Part shown: positions 26,924 through 40,410 of the stretch, piece by piece
Position numbering within the stretch: position 1 is the first letter of the stretch
Layout: each line of letters opens with the position of its first letter
Source: Otis tarda
Taxonomy: Eukaryota; Chordata; Aves; Otidiformes; Otididae
NCBI GenBank assembly: GCA_026413225.1
Contig: CM048557.1
Coordinates: 64,098,987 to 64,162,986, forward strand
Reading direction: 5' to 3'
DNA: 64,000 nucleotides
Made by a program: the position numbers and the translations under genes
The notes under the pieces: generated by a model
The model's database searches: none
What the model was told of the DNA's origin: nothing
Seen by the model: the letters and a program-made list of their open reading frames with translations, nothing else

Positions 26924-29900
26924 TGGACTTGGGTATCTTAGTGAGTGTTTAACCCCTTACCTGAAAAACAGGGCACTGTGTATCCCCCAGGGTCTTTGGG
27001 GGGCCTGGGGTACTATGGATTCATGGCACAGTCTGGTTTAATACTTTTTGCCTTTAGGCTGCAGGTGGATACAGGGATTAGGCAATGCACTATCATCTTT
27101 AATAGAGTTTCAGAGCCACATTAATCCCACAGGGTACCAGCAGGCCCCTTATTCTATTCTGAATATAATCTCTAAATTAAACACCTTCCTCAGACATCCT
27201 GACCATGTTTCTGTAGGAGCAAGACGCAAAGCATCACTAACTCTGTTAAAAGTAGAACTAAGCTCAGTTCTGATAATCCTTTGGCATTACAGAGGTAGAC
27301 TTATTTTTTCCTGGATGTGCATCTTCCCTGCCTTAATTTAAATCAAAAGGACATTTGATCTTGTTTGTTTTACTGCTATTTTTTGTTGAGAAATGCAGGG
27401 CAATTTGGCATACTTTTCATTCAAGAATCTTTGAACAGCGTGGTATGGCTGCAGAAAAAAAATCATGTGTACTGATCTGCTGCTTTCTGTGAGCAGCGCT
27501 CAGCAGCTGTTATAAAAGGCACTCTGCTGATTTACTCCAGTGAAAGATATGAGCATCTCTTCTTCAGGCAGGCAGCGCAAACTGAGTGATTTATTTGTGT
27601 GTGGAAAGATCATTAAACAGGAAATGTCAGGGATGGGCAGCATCCCTAGGAAACAAAAATGTAAACTGGCTATGTTAGAGTGAAGATCCAGATTCGCAAT
27701 GATTTGCTATTGGCTTTTGGTGAATTAATACCATTTTCTTGTTTAGAAAGCTGTCATAATTAAGACACTCTCCTTAGTTGACTCAGAAAACCTTCTGCAG
27801 GCTGTCTGCTGATATCGATTCAGGGCAGTGTTGCTTGCACAGGACTGGAATGGTGATAAAAAAAATAAATCAAAGGTTACTATTTTTGGTCTTGTAAATA
27901 TTAAAAAATACACATTTTGTGTTCACCTCCCCTCATTGATTAAAGTTGATGCTTTTAATCTCTCCCAGCTGCTAGGGAAGGAGAGGGAATGTGTGTGGTG
28001 CAATGGGAAGCAACATTGCCATTTTTGATTGCCAGTTAAAAAGGTTTTTATCATCAGCCCTGCCCTGCATTTTGAACATAGGCACCGGCAACTCAGCCAG
28101 CAGCAGATCCGAGCAGATTGCCATCCTTGTCCCTGCGGTTTCCTCCTGGGCTGTTTCTTTGCCAGGCATGCCTCTGTGGCAGGCTCTCTTTTGGGCAGGT
28201 GTCCTAACAAAGCCCATCTCCCCGTAGCTTTGTGTGACTGCTCTGGTGCCTAGTAAGCCATGGGAGCATTACAAACACATTTGTGTTACCACTGAGAGTA
28301 GCCAATTTATTTTGCGATGCCCTCAGCGTGCCTCGGAGCTGCCGCTGCTGCAGGTGGTTCCCTGCTTGCCGTCCACCTCCCATACGTAGAACTGTGTCTA
28401 ACGCTGAGGCCACCGGCATCATGGCAGGTAAGATTTGCACAGAAAGTGGGGAAAGAGGTCTGTTGAGTTATCGCACACCCTGACAAACAATTAGGCCAAA
28501 GCAATGGATTTCTTCTTGCATGGGCTACTGAGCCTAATTACTGTGTAGATCTACAACTTTTCCAACACAATAATCACAAAAAAAAGGGGGAAATGTTGCA
28601 AAACCGAGATGATTAATTCCAAGTGCTCTGGTTGCTCCTGTCATTGCTTCCTGGAGGTAAGCACCAGATGTTTTAGTAACGCAACACAGCATGACTTGCA
28701 GGTATAAAAATGAGTTTCTACATCAGACTTCTCACTCCCCAAACCTTACTTCTGCAAGACTGGGAGTGCTGTTGTGATGCACCCAAAGCCATGGCTGGGG
28801 AAAGAGAACTTCTGCCTGTTGAGATCATATAAATGGATTCCCATAGGAGTAGACAGAGCTTTAGCATTCACCCAAGTGGGAGTTTTCTGGCTCTGCCCAA
28901 AGTGGGATCCACTTTGACCAATCTAGAAATGGTCAGTAACAATGTCACCGCTGGTTTACACTGGAAAGAGAGCACTGATTTTATTATTGCCGCCTCCTCT
29001 CTGAACTGGTTTTTGCCTTGACTTGCACAAAAAGTCTCTGCACCAGTTACATACTGTAAGCCTGTGAAATGCTATATAAAACTCCCTGTGTAAGATCTTT
29101 CTTTTCTGTGCAAGTATAAATCCATCCATCTATTGTTTTGCAGCACACATGTCACAGATGCAATACTACCCAAACATGCTGGTTCAGCGTGATAGTCATT
29201 GCAGCTGTGCAAATCCTAGCTTTACCTTGCTTTGGATGCTATTTTTGGGCTGCTTTCTACAGCAAAGAAACAGTGCAGGTAGGAAAGTATTAAATTGTAC
29301 ACAAAGTGCAAGAAAAACTTTGTGAGGAAGCTAGCATGAATCCCACTAGTTTCGGTTAAAAATAAAACCCAGCCTGTCACTTCCAACTTAATGATGGCTG
29401 ATTGACTGCCTTTTTTAATTGCCAGCCAGTTGCTGTGATTAGCAAGCTGCTTCAGTTTAGGTCCCATGCAAAGGAAGTCTGGAGGAGCAATTTTGAGAGT
29501 AGCTGATTTACATCTACGCCAGAGGTGGGCATAGCTGTCGGGAGGGACAAGGGGATTCTGGGAAGCACCTGAAATAAACTTGAGTCCCCTGTTGTTGCAC
29601 TTCTGAGCAACTTGCTGAAAGGCAAAGATCTTCCTTGTGTTTAGGAAGGGTTATATATTATTAATCCATGTTTTTTCCTCATATTTTTACTCCTCAGTTT
29701 TCACAGCCCTTAATCTTAATTTGTTTCCCTTCCTAAAGATAACAGAAACATAATACAGTTTTCAGATACAAGTTAGTGTTAAAAAGGAAGCATAGAGTCC
29801 TCATTCTCTTAACTCCATTAATTAAACTTTGCACTCCCTTAAATATGTGGAAATGGAGACCTAAGCAACCAGCAGATGACAGAAGCAAAGAACAGCCATT

Positions 29901-32900
29901 TCTGAGCAGGATATCTCTGACGGTCAGCAGAAATGTAGCATTTTTATTAAGATTAGCTTTGCTTTTCCATTCATGCCCATCACTTGCCGCTCAGTGCACT
30001 GACATCCAGTTTTCCTTCTCCATCCCCCTGAACTTACAGAGCATCCTGGCATCTCAGCACTTAATTTCTTTGTCTAGCCTCACTTTTTTCACCGATTCTG
30101 CCTTCCTTGACTGCCTGCTATTGTAATGAATTTCCATCTCCATCATGTATCTAAGGCAAATCAATTTTAAATGGCACAGTTGTTGGTAGTTCAGAGCAGC
30201 TGAATTATGAATGACCCCCATCCTTCTTCCAGGCTGTATTAGCCCTCCTGCCAAAGGAGACTCCAGTAGAAATGTAAATGGATGAACTGAATCATGTGTG
30301 TTTTTCATTGTCCCTGTTTCCATTTATTAAAGGACTTACCCAATACCTTAAGATGTTCTATAAAAGTACATGAATAATAATTTACAAGCTCAACACAACC
30401 ATGCATTAATATACCAAACAGATGCCTGACTGATCCACGTGAACCATCAGCTGTAACTTAAAGCATTTGTCAGAAAATTTGAACCAGGGCACTGTTTGCC
30501 CTGTGGTCCATCAATTCACTGTCCCATGAAGAGCTTCCTCCCAGACCAGTTGTGCTCAAATTCAGTCCAGCGTGTCAGATAGCTGCTGATAGAGTAGATG
30601 AGGACTCTGCTGGGACAGAGACTGGCCTTGCAAAATCCCCAACAGCCTTCTTTAACCTTGCTAGCCTTGTGGTCAGATGCTCTTGCTCCATGGATTAGCC
30701 CTGCCCTGTAGGTGGAACATCTGGCACAGCTACACATCTGTAGGCATCCTCTATCATCTAAGGTAGGTGCCAGGCTCCACTGAGAAGACTCAACCTCCTA
30801 AAAGTGCCTGGACAAGGTCTTCCTGGAAGAAGGTGTCTGAAGAACTGGTGTCTCATGTGGGAGGCTTAGGGCTAGCTGGATTTTTCAGACACACACACAC
30901 AGAAAATAAATAATCAAACCAGAGAAAAAACAGAGAGGATGCTTTAGCCAAAGACTCAGAGGTCAGAAGGACCACTGGGTAGTGAACGTAACGTCTGAGA
31001 TGAAAAGGTGAGAGACAGAGGTAGAGATCTGTACTTCTGTCTGGTGTCTCTCTGCACCCTTGCAGCAGCATTTACCCTGTACCAGCTGGTGTTTTGTTAA
31101 TTGTGTGTGCACAGGGAATGGTAGAAAGGATACAGTGTGTAAACAAGGTGCAGCATAGTCACAAATGGGAAAATACAGAATCATCAATACTATCGATTGC
31201 AAAGACCTGTTATTTGTGCAGGTACAGGGTTTTCTTACTAGCCCCAGACAGAGAGACGGGCCAAATCAGCTGGAATGACTCCAGTTTTACATGAGGAGGT
31301 CGTTTCTGATCACTTTTAAAGCCAGCTTTGCCAAAGTATACAATACTGAGGATTACAAACTAATTTGTTTGGGTCTGGAGCAATGAGATAAGCTAAGGCT
31401 GCGAAAACAGCAGGCTCAGCCCCTAAGGAACATCCTGTGTCAGTGCCTTAATTCATGGATAGGAATGTAAAACAGTGCTGATGAGCTTTATAGAGATACA
31501 CATCTAGAAAAGAGGTGATGACTGTGATTAGGTATTAGGGAAGATCAGTAAGAATCACATGAAAAAAAATTGAAGGACCTTTTCCCCAAGAATAGACTAA
31601 ATGCCAGGACACAATAGAATGATACCCACAGCTAGGATATAGCCAGATCACTAAAATCCTCCTCAGCAGAGCCTTAGCTTATTGCCGTGAAAGCCCGGGG
31701 ATTGATTTAATGCAGTCGGCATGTAAATAGGAAGGAAATGGCTCTTCACCACACCATCTGTTTAACCCATCCCCATAACCTCACTAGTTAACTCTTGTGC
31801 TGTCTCTTCCTCTTGCTGATACCCTTCAGAAATAAACACAAAGCTCTACAGAGTCACCACTTGCCAAGTTCCTCAGTCACTTCTTCTGAGGTTAGAGAAA
31901 ACATCTAATGGTCTCTTTGGGAACAGGCAGAGCACTTCGTCCTCCCTGGGTGTTTGTCACATAGGCACCCCACTGGTTTTGCCCTGCGTGAGGCTCTGAT
32001 GCGACGATCATTAGCAACTTCATTTCTGCACAGATAACCTTCAGGGAACAGCATGCTTCTCTTTGTGGTGAAGTTTCACATGGCTGATGCAGCATTTCCA
32101 TGCTGTCATAGGAAGCTCACTAGTTAGAGGATAACTCCCCTCCAGGCTCTTCTGGCTGTGGGTGATTTTCCTTGACTTTCTGCCCTAAAAGGGAAGCATT
32201 CTCCACTGGTGCAGATTCAGGTATGAGGAAACATTAACAGCATCATTGAAATGGAGGCTTTGCTCTCTAAAAATTTTTCATTTGATTATGCCATAAATAG
32301 AAGGCCCCTGTTCTTCTGACAATTACAGATGCCTCTGAAAAACTGTAATTCCTTCAATCTCTTGAGCTAAAGGACCCTCAGTGGCAGCTCTACGCCAGCC
32401 ACTTTTGGCTAAAGGGAGGTGCTTAGGTGAAAGTAGTACATCCTCATCATAGTGTATTTCTTCATGACTGGGTACTCTTCAATGTTTGCATGCTTATGTC
32501 TTGGGTCTTTTTTTCTCCTCAAAGGATTCCTCCCCACTGAAGCACTGTCTATGATCTTATTGAAGTAAATTACAGTGTGTTTCAACAACGAGCACTCCTT
32601 ACTCACACGTTGCCAACTGAGAGCTCTCAGCTGGTAAAATTTTAGCTCTCGCTGGGTGAGATGTTTCACTTGAAGAATCCCAGAAATACTTGTTAAGGTT
32701 ATTTCACAGAGCTTTCTGTAGTTAAATGAGGTAGATATTAAAAGTTTAAATAACCTTTTGGTCTTTTTGCCTGTTAAATTGGGATTTCCCAATGACTTGC
32801 CTGAATTATTTTGTGTCTATTATACAGTGGACTGTCCCTGTCTTTCAGTCAGTGAATGATCTGCCAGAGATGTTCATCTTTTCCGAGTCTTGATTTCAAT

Positions 32901-35900
32901 TTAAAAGAATTTTCAGGTCACACTGCCAGTGTATTTCATTCTGGCATCTCTGAGCTGAGAAGCAGAGATGTGAGTTGCTGAATTGCCCCAGCTCATTCTC
33001 CCTTGCAGCATCCCTGTGGCTTTGTTTGCCAGACATCCCATGGGAAGGGTAGGCACAGGGATATGTCCAGTGGTCATTTGAGCTTGAGTTTCATCCAGAA
33101 GATTTGTAGAAAGGGAGTGAGTACTGGCAGCACTTACCTGGGTTTGGTCCAGGCAGGTTCAGTCTTCTCTGGTATGGCAATAGGCCGTATTTATGGGCCA
33201 AGAAGGAAAAGAGGTAACTCCAAGGTAATTTTGGCATAGCTGGCTGATTGGGCTTGAAAGTGGCAGAGCCAGATTAGAGCACATCTGAACTGAGCCTGAT
33301 TAATCCTGCCTTTCTTGCAAGGGGACACTACTATGCTGCAACAGCACTCTGTGCCCTTCTTTGTGCTGTGGTGTAGACATGCCCTTGCTTTCAGCCCCGC
33401 AGGCATTTAAAAGATCAGGTCCTTGACTGGGATCTAGAAGCAAACAGGAAACAAGCAAATGACTGTCCAGTCACCAGCCTAAATCTGCTCCACTCAGTCG
33501 TACTACCGTGTTTTTGAAATTGCTTGAATCTGGAGTCAGTGCCTCTCCCAACCAAACTGGTCTCCACTATGAGACCTTGTTCAGGTGAGAAATGCCTGAC
33601 AGGGACAGAGCAGCACATTTTACCTCTACATTTTGTGGTATGGAAAGATACAACAAGGTTTGATGCCTTGTCTCTTCACGGTACAGAGGCTGCCCATTGT
33701 CCCTTTTGTTTGGGTCTGTTGTTCATATATTCTGCCCTTTAAATTATTTCTTCATTTCTGACTCATCACTTCCAAACAAAACTGATGATGTTCTACATCG
33801 CATGGCACTGGAAGTGCATTGTTTTAATTGACGCTTCTGCTATAAAAGCTTTTCAATAAATTAACAAAACCTTGAAAATGTTGAAGCGAATAAACAGTAG
33901 CTGGTAGCACACTCCATATAAAACAAATTTCTGAAAGCCAGGTAGAATGTCCTCAATGTCAGAAACAAGACTGATAACAAGAGTTGTTATCTTTTGTTAG
34001 ACCAGTTGATATAGCTGGAAAAAAATCAACAAGCTTTCAGTTACAAAACACTTTTTCAGGTCTGAAGACTTCAGATTCAATTTCAGACACTTAATATTCT
34101 GGTACAGTGATATTTAAAGAAAAAAAAAACCTATAATGATTCAAATTTATTCAAATTTATACTTAAAGTAGAGAGGAGAGAATAGTTCATTTTGGGAACG
34201 ATTTGCAATTCTTTTGCTGATGTATTGCATTGTAAATGGAGTCTCTCTTAGGCATTTATTGAGACCGTTTGGTCTTCAGGCAGAAACCTATAAGAGGCAA
34301 AAACACAGAGAACAAAACACAAATTCTGCAAATCCTCTGGGCTCGTGTTATGTGTGGCTTTGTGCTAGGGATATGCAGGAATACTATGTCTGTTGCAAGT
34401 CGGGCTGGCCAGAAGTCAAACGTGAAGATTTTAATGTGTTTCATTGCAATAAAAGCAAGACCTTCTGAAAATTTTCACTACATAGATAGAATTAGTGCTG
34501 CCCACCTCCCCACCCCTCTTCCAGCACAAACCTGAGGAGCAGTAAAGTTGTCCTGGACTAGATTTAATTTCAGTAATTAACCGCAGTTACTGTTGAGCCC
34601 TTCCAACTATTTCAAATCCAGAAGTGTATTTCCTGGACTCCACAGCAGTGAAAAGAAAGTCCATTATTATATTAACAATTTTATTTTACTTTAATAAATA
34701 TCTTTATATTTATATGTTTAATCTTTTTGCAGTATGGCTTTTCCCACCATGGGGGCTCTGGACTGAAAACCTTTGTTACATCCCTTGTTCATCCACTAAA
34801 CAGCTCAGTGACCCTGGGCAAGTGATACATGTCCTCTCTGTGCACTGGTTTTGGCGTCTGGCAAGAGGCAGGAACATGAATCCTGCTTTCTCCAATATAG
34901 GGAAAGAAGAGTGGTATATTAGTACTGCATATTATTATTGATGATTGATTTTTTTTTTCTTCCAAGTTAAATCAGGCTGAAGAGCAGGTTGAAAAGTCTT
35001 CTGTTACTTTTCCCCATCACAGAGAGCACCGTTTCTGCCATCTGCACCAAGCTCAAACCACCCCGCTGTCGTCTGGAGACTTTGAGCTATCTTTCCCTGT
35101 TTATGCTCAGAATCATATCACTCTTAGGAGATACTGCACTGGGCAAAACAAAGGCTGCTTTCTTTGGGGAGTTTCTTTTTTTATTCAGCTGTAATAAAAT
35201 GCACATACTGCAACTCATCTGCACCACAGCAAAGCCTGAATCAATTGACACTGCTGCTTACTGACATTTCATTAGGCCAGTGCCAATTATGGATATTGAT
35301 CCAATGGCTCATACAAGTTTTCAAGGACCAGGCCTGCCTGATCTAGTTGGAAACTGTCCTATTGAAGGGACAGCTCCCTTCAGCTCCTGAGCTCTAGGGT
35401 TCCTAATGGTGATGTGCTGGCAGGATTGGTGGTGGCAACGTGATCTAAGTGCACCACTTGATGGTGTGTGTCACCAACTATTTACGTCCATGTGGAGTAC
35501 TAATAGTCATGGGATAGTTTTTGTGTGGCGGGTGGAGGCTGTCTTTGCTGAGGATCTCCTCCAGAACCAGTGCAAGACCTTGAGTCTACCAAGCTTGAGT
35601 TTTTAGCCTTTTGAAGAGCTTTTCTTTCCCAGTTCTGTAAATTCCACAGTCCTTGTAAGAATCTCAGTTTCCCCTCTTGCAGGAGTTCTGTGCTATACAG
35701 AGCAGGAAACATCTGCAAGTTGGAGGGAAAGAAAGTCCAGCAAGAGTGTTAGAAATCTGCTCTTCTCTCTGCCTTAGTGTCAGGGAAAGAAGTAGGGGAA
35801 ATATCTCCCCTGTCCTTTCCTCCCTCTGATAACTCCTTCGGTAAGGAAGGGAAGGGGAAGGATAAGGAGATAAAGAGATGAGTACTTGATACTCTCTATG

Positions 35901-38900
35901 GCATCTGCACATCTGCAAGAAGGAGTGATTGGTAGAAAGAGGCAGAGAACAGGAGGAACCACTTAATTTGCTCACCTACCAAGTGACCAACCCAGGCTAG
36001 ACTTATTTACATGGGAGAGTTATGGAGTAAAGAAGGACATGAGTTTAAATCCTGAAGTGCATAAACCTAACCAGTGAGAGGGAACAAGGGTCCTCATGAG
36101 ACACTATTCAGTAATAGTTACACTAGAACAGTTTTCCTAAAATTACTCTCTGCTCAATTTCCCCATGTTTAACCATCTCTGTGTTTGTATACAGAAAACA
36201 GATTAGGTCCTGATTCAATAAGTATTTCAGCTCCTCAGTCCAATTTAGTCTTTGTATTGAGTTCAGTGTAAGATTTAGTGTGCTGAAAAGAAATTAGGAG
36301 GCTAATGCTGGGTTTCATTGCCCGCAGTTGTGATGCAAGACCCATAGGAGGGACTGTGTCTCTTTGGAACATGGTCAACATTTCAGTCTCTTCTGAAGCC
36401 ACACAGATCAATACTCCTCTCTGCAATGGGCTGGCCCTAAACTAGGCCAGCCAGTAATAGACCCTAATTGAAAAATACCATCAATTCATAAATAAAGTAG
36501 CCTTTCTGGTTTATTGTTTAAAATAAGTTTTTCTGTATGTGGAAAATGCCTTTTGCTGTCTTTGGTAGTATTGGAGAAATAGGTCCGAATCTGGCTGTTC
36601 TGCAGTGTGCTAAGGCATCTGCTGTTTGATTAAAGCAAAGAAAACAGAAAATAGGGAGGGCGAAGCAAAGAAGTGATCAACTTCAATTCCAGAGTCTTGT
36701 TTAAAAAACACAGCAAAGCTCTCCACTTCCAAAGGTGCACAGTGCCCTTCTTCAGCGTCCCTTTCCAAGCAGAAACACAGAGCCCAGCAGGTGTCAGATG
36801 TAACAGCTAAGCCTGCAGCAGCAGAAAATCCATGCATTGTTTTCCCCTGGAGTAGAAAGAGAAGGAGGTGTCTGTGAGTGCTGAATGTATGGGCAGGAGG
36901 TGCTCAGGTCAAGGCGAGTGGAAGAACAGAAGAGCTCCTGGTGCTGGAGACTAAGCTGCTCTCAAAAAATGCTCTTCTGGTTGGTGTAAATGTGTGCAAT
37001 TTTGCAAACAGAGTAAGAGACTTTGGCATTTCTTTGGGAAGTCTAACTCCTTAGTCTCGAAGCTCAGAACAAGCTTAGTTAAACTTGGAATCATACTATC
37101 ACTCCAGCTGAGTGATGTGACCCATCCTTCCTTGCAAAGTAGATGTCAATGCCACCCTTAATCAAGGTCTGACTGATGTATCAAGGCATCAGTGAAGGCC
37201 TTCAAGTAGCATTGTACACCCGTTGTGCGCTGCCCGAGATGCCTCAGTGCAGCAGCGCCTTGGGCCTTTAATATTGAGTTGAAATCCTGAGAACACATGT
37301 GGGGTTTTTTTTTTTAATGAACTGTCTCAGTTTTGCCAATAGGCCAAAACAGCAGCCTCTCTGCTCTCGGGTCCTAGTCTCTGGGTTGTAAATAGTTAGC
37401 AGTGATAGAGGGATTTCCAATTAATTGCAGAAAGGAGGTCAGTGTTATTATCCTCTCTTGTGCTGAGAGAGATGGAGACATGAAGAGACAGTGTGATTTG
37501 CACAAGGCCTCCCGCTTGGCCAAAGGTCAGGCCAGCAGAATAATCCATCCTCCTGAATCCCGGCCTGGTGCTGGATGTGTTGGGCTGTGATGCCCTCAGG
37601 ATGTGACAAATGTGACTTGGATCTCTGCTCGCTTCTCTTCTCGTTCTTCTCCAAGCCAGATGTGTTTTAAAGTACAGCAAGATGGCTTCAGATCCATACC
37701 AAGTATGAAGTAGATGGGGCAAACTCAACCACTCTTGTCTTAATACGCGTGCTTGTTCACAAATGCCTGCCAGCATGTCACAAATTGACTGCCAGCGTGC
37801 ACAGATGTCTCTCTGCAAGAGTAGTCGGGTGCCGTGCAAATTGATTGCAAACACAAAATGAAACCAGATGAAAATTTGACCTGCAGTAACTAATTTCTAA
37901 AGCACAGAGCAAGCACTGGAAATGTGATGTAAGTTCTGGGCTCTGGGAAATTAGTTATTGGGTTCTCTGGGCTGTTGTTGGGTTCTTACGAAGGGTCTTT
38001 CCCTCCCTATATGTCCTGCTTTTTCTTTAGAAGAGCAACTTGGGGGACACAGATCTAGTGATAAAAGGATTAACAGGTCATGATTAAAGGATTAACCCAT
38101 TTCTTGCACATAAAATGCCATTAAATTTCCCTTAAAAGGGCTTTTTCAACATCATGGAAATAATTCTCCTTTCCTTGAAGTGCCATCACTTTGTTACTTG
38201 GATTGGAAATCTTCACATCTCTTACAAGTCAGTTCTAGGATTGCTTAGGAGGAAACTGCAAGAATACAGTTTTTCCAAAGCAAAATTAAAATGTGCATGG
38301 TAGCAAGCTTTTGCATCTGTGAAGTCAGGATCAATGGAAATTTGCAGAAAGGCTATTATTGACTGTTTCTTTCAAGCAGCCAGCAGACTAACCTACAAAA
38401 ATCTTCTTTTCCTCCAAAATCCAGCATGAAAGACTGTTTAGTGAAACATTCCTATCCCAGAGATTAACTAATTGCTCAGCAGTCAGTCATTTTCACTGCA
38501 CAGCCAAGGACAGCGATTCCTTTCCCACACGCAGGCAGAGCAACGGTTTAGCACAAAACAGTTCCTGGGACAGGAGGATTAAAAAGAATTTACTGGAGAG
38601 CAATTAAAACAGTTAGAGCAATTTGGTTTTGAGGCTGAATTTCACATCAAAGTAAAGCTATCTGCAGAGTGTACAGAGCAGAAGAACAATAAAGCCATCA
38701 TTTCAGGCCATCTATTCTGCATCCTCAGAGTACAGATTAATAAAGTGAGCTAAGAGAACATGGAGATTTAAAGGAGTAAATTCGGTGAAGCAGCCTAAAT
38801 GCTGTTTGCATTTGGAAGGAGATGCCCTGGCTTCAGTCTCTGTTGGCTCTCACTTTTTGTGGCTTCGGCTCCCTTCTGTTTCTGCCAGGTTTTTTGTCAC

Positions 38901-39013
38901 TGTCGTAGTCGGTAGAGGGTTTCTGACCATGCTTCCCAGTTGCAGAGACTCCTGCCAGTGCCGGACACCGTGGTCGGAGGCTGCTTTCATGCATGAGCCA
39001 TAATGAAAAGTGT

Positions 39014-39058
39014 AAGACCAGTAAGACCAGTGTTTGCTGGTCTTACTGGCTCGGTCTT
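39014..39058. repeat. Hairpin-forming inverted repeat
   Basis: CCAGTAAGACCAG at 39018-39030 pairs perfectly with CTGGTCTTACTGG at 39037-39049 across a 6-nt loop (TGTTTG). Alternatively, 17 pairs form when AAGACC (39014-39019) pairs with GGTCTT (39053-39058) around a 5-nt bulge. The left arm contains a short tandem duplication of GTAAGACCA. It is shorter than a typical pre-miRNA stem, so I do not call a miRNA. Confidence 0.7.
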
Positions 39059-40394
39059 CCAATCCTAGCTATCTGCTCCTACCTCCTTGCCATGCTGTGA
39101 TCTAGAAGGTGTAACTCCAAACTCTCACTTGAGGTCAAGAGCTGGAATTGCTGCCATCACCCTCTGTGCCTTGGAAGGGCAGTAAACCCGCAATCAAACA
39201 GATTTTTCAAGGCAGGGAACCAGTCCAGACACAGTGAGTCTTTCCACAGTGCATGGCAGCAGCTTCTCGCATCCATCCCAAAGGGTTTGCATGAACATTG
39301 ACTGTTCAGGTTTCTCTGTCTCACTGTGAGGCTCACAGGCTGGACTTTCAGAGGAAGGACAAAAACAGACGGCTTGTGGCTCTTCTGTCAGACTGAACTC
39401 CATTTCACAGTTCTGCTAGCCTAGGTCCAGGGTTCCAGTTTCTGCCTAATTACAAAGACAATGCCTCATATGAGATAATTTCCTATGCATTCATTTCTGT
39501 CCATTCTTTCAATAGTTTAACTTTTTACATTTAGGCTCATTTTAATTCATATAAATGAAAATGAAGAGTTGTTAACATCTTAAAAATTACTTAAAAAAAC
39601 CCTAATATCTGAAAAAATAGGATTTAAAAACGTTTTTACATAAGTTAAACGTATGTTACTTGTTTAAGTACAAGTATTAATAGAGAATCATGTTCTCTGT
39701 CACCTGTCTAGATTTAAAAATCACTTCCTTTTCAGAGCAAACCTGTTTACTAAAGGTTGCACTAAGAACTTGGGCTTGACAAGGCTGGTTTTCAGAATAT
39801 TAAAACAGAGAGTCCCCAGATATGCCTTGTTTTGACAAGTGAAGGCTCCAAGAGAGGGTTTGTCCTCAAGGACTGAGAGATGAAGCATCTTAGACTACCT
39901 GAGCACATCGAAGCAATGGCCTGGGAAAGGTTTGCTGGCGATGACAGTCCGTAGCAGTGCGTAGTGCCAGCAGTGGGAGAGATCTGAGCAGGATCTGTCC
40001 TGCAGCTGCAACATCTGGGAGTGGGATAAAGTTTGCAAGGCAAAAGGATGGTTATACAGGAGAAGCTGCAGCCATCCCAGGTGAGCTCCAGTTTTATAGC
40101 AGCTGCAGGGAGATCAGCTCAGTTCCCCACCAACCGCTGGAGGGTTTTCCTGTGGAGGGGGTAAGAACAGGGGGGCTTTGCCTGCCCTGTTAGTGGTTCA
40201 TCTGACTGCTCTATGCAGGCAAAATGTGTGGTTTTTCACAAGCTCTCACTTGGACCTGCCAGTCTGGCGTGGTCTTCCATGCAGTTGTCACTTGTCCTCC
40301 CTCTGCAGCTTTTTAAATAATAGTGTTTATCTGGAAGGACTGGCTGGTCTCTGAGGCTGGGTGGGGAATGCATCCCAGCCGGGAGTTGGCAATA

Positions 40395-40410
40395 CCCCAG
40401 CATGCTGGGG
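40395..40410. repeat. 16-bp perfect palindrome
   Basis: CCCCAGCATGCTGGGG equals its own reverse complement. It is isolated in intron sequence with no associated repeat that I recognise. Confidence 0.8.

Noticed and set aside
39014-39058. Hairpin considered as a microRNA precursor
   Set aside because: The stem is at most 17 pairs with a 6-nt loop, too short for a normal Drosha/Dicer substrate. Kept only as an inverted repeat.
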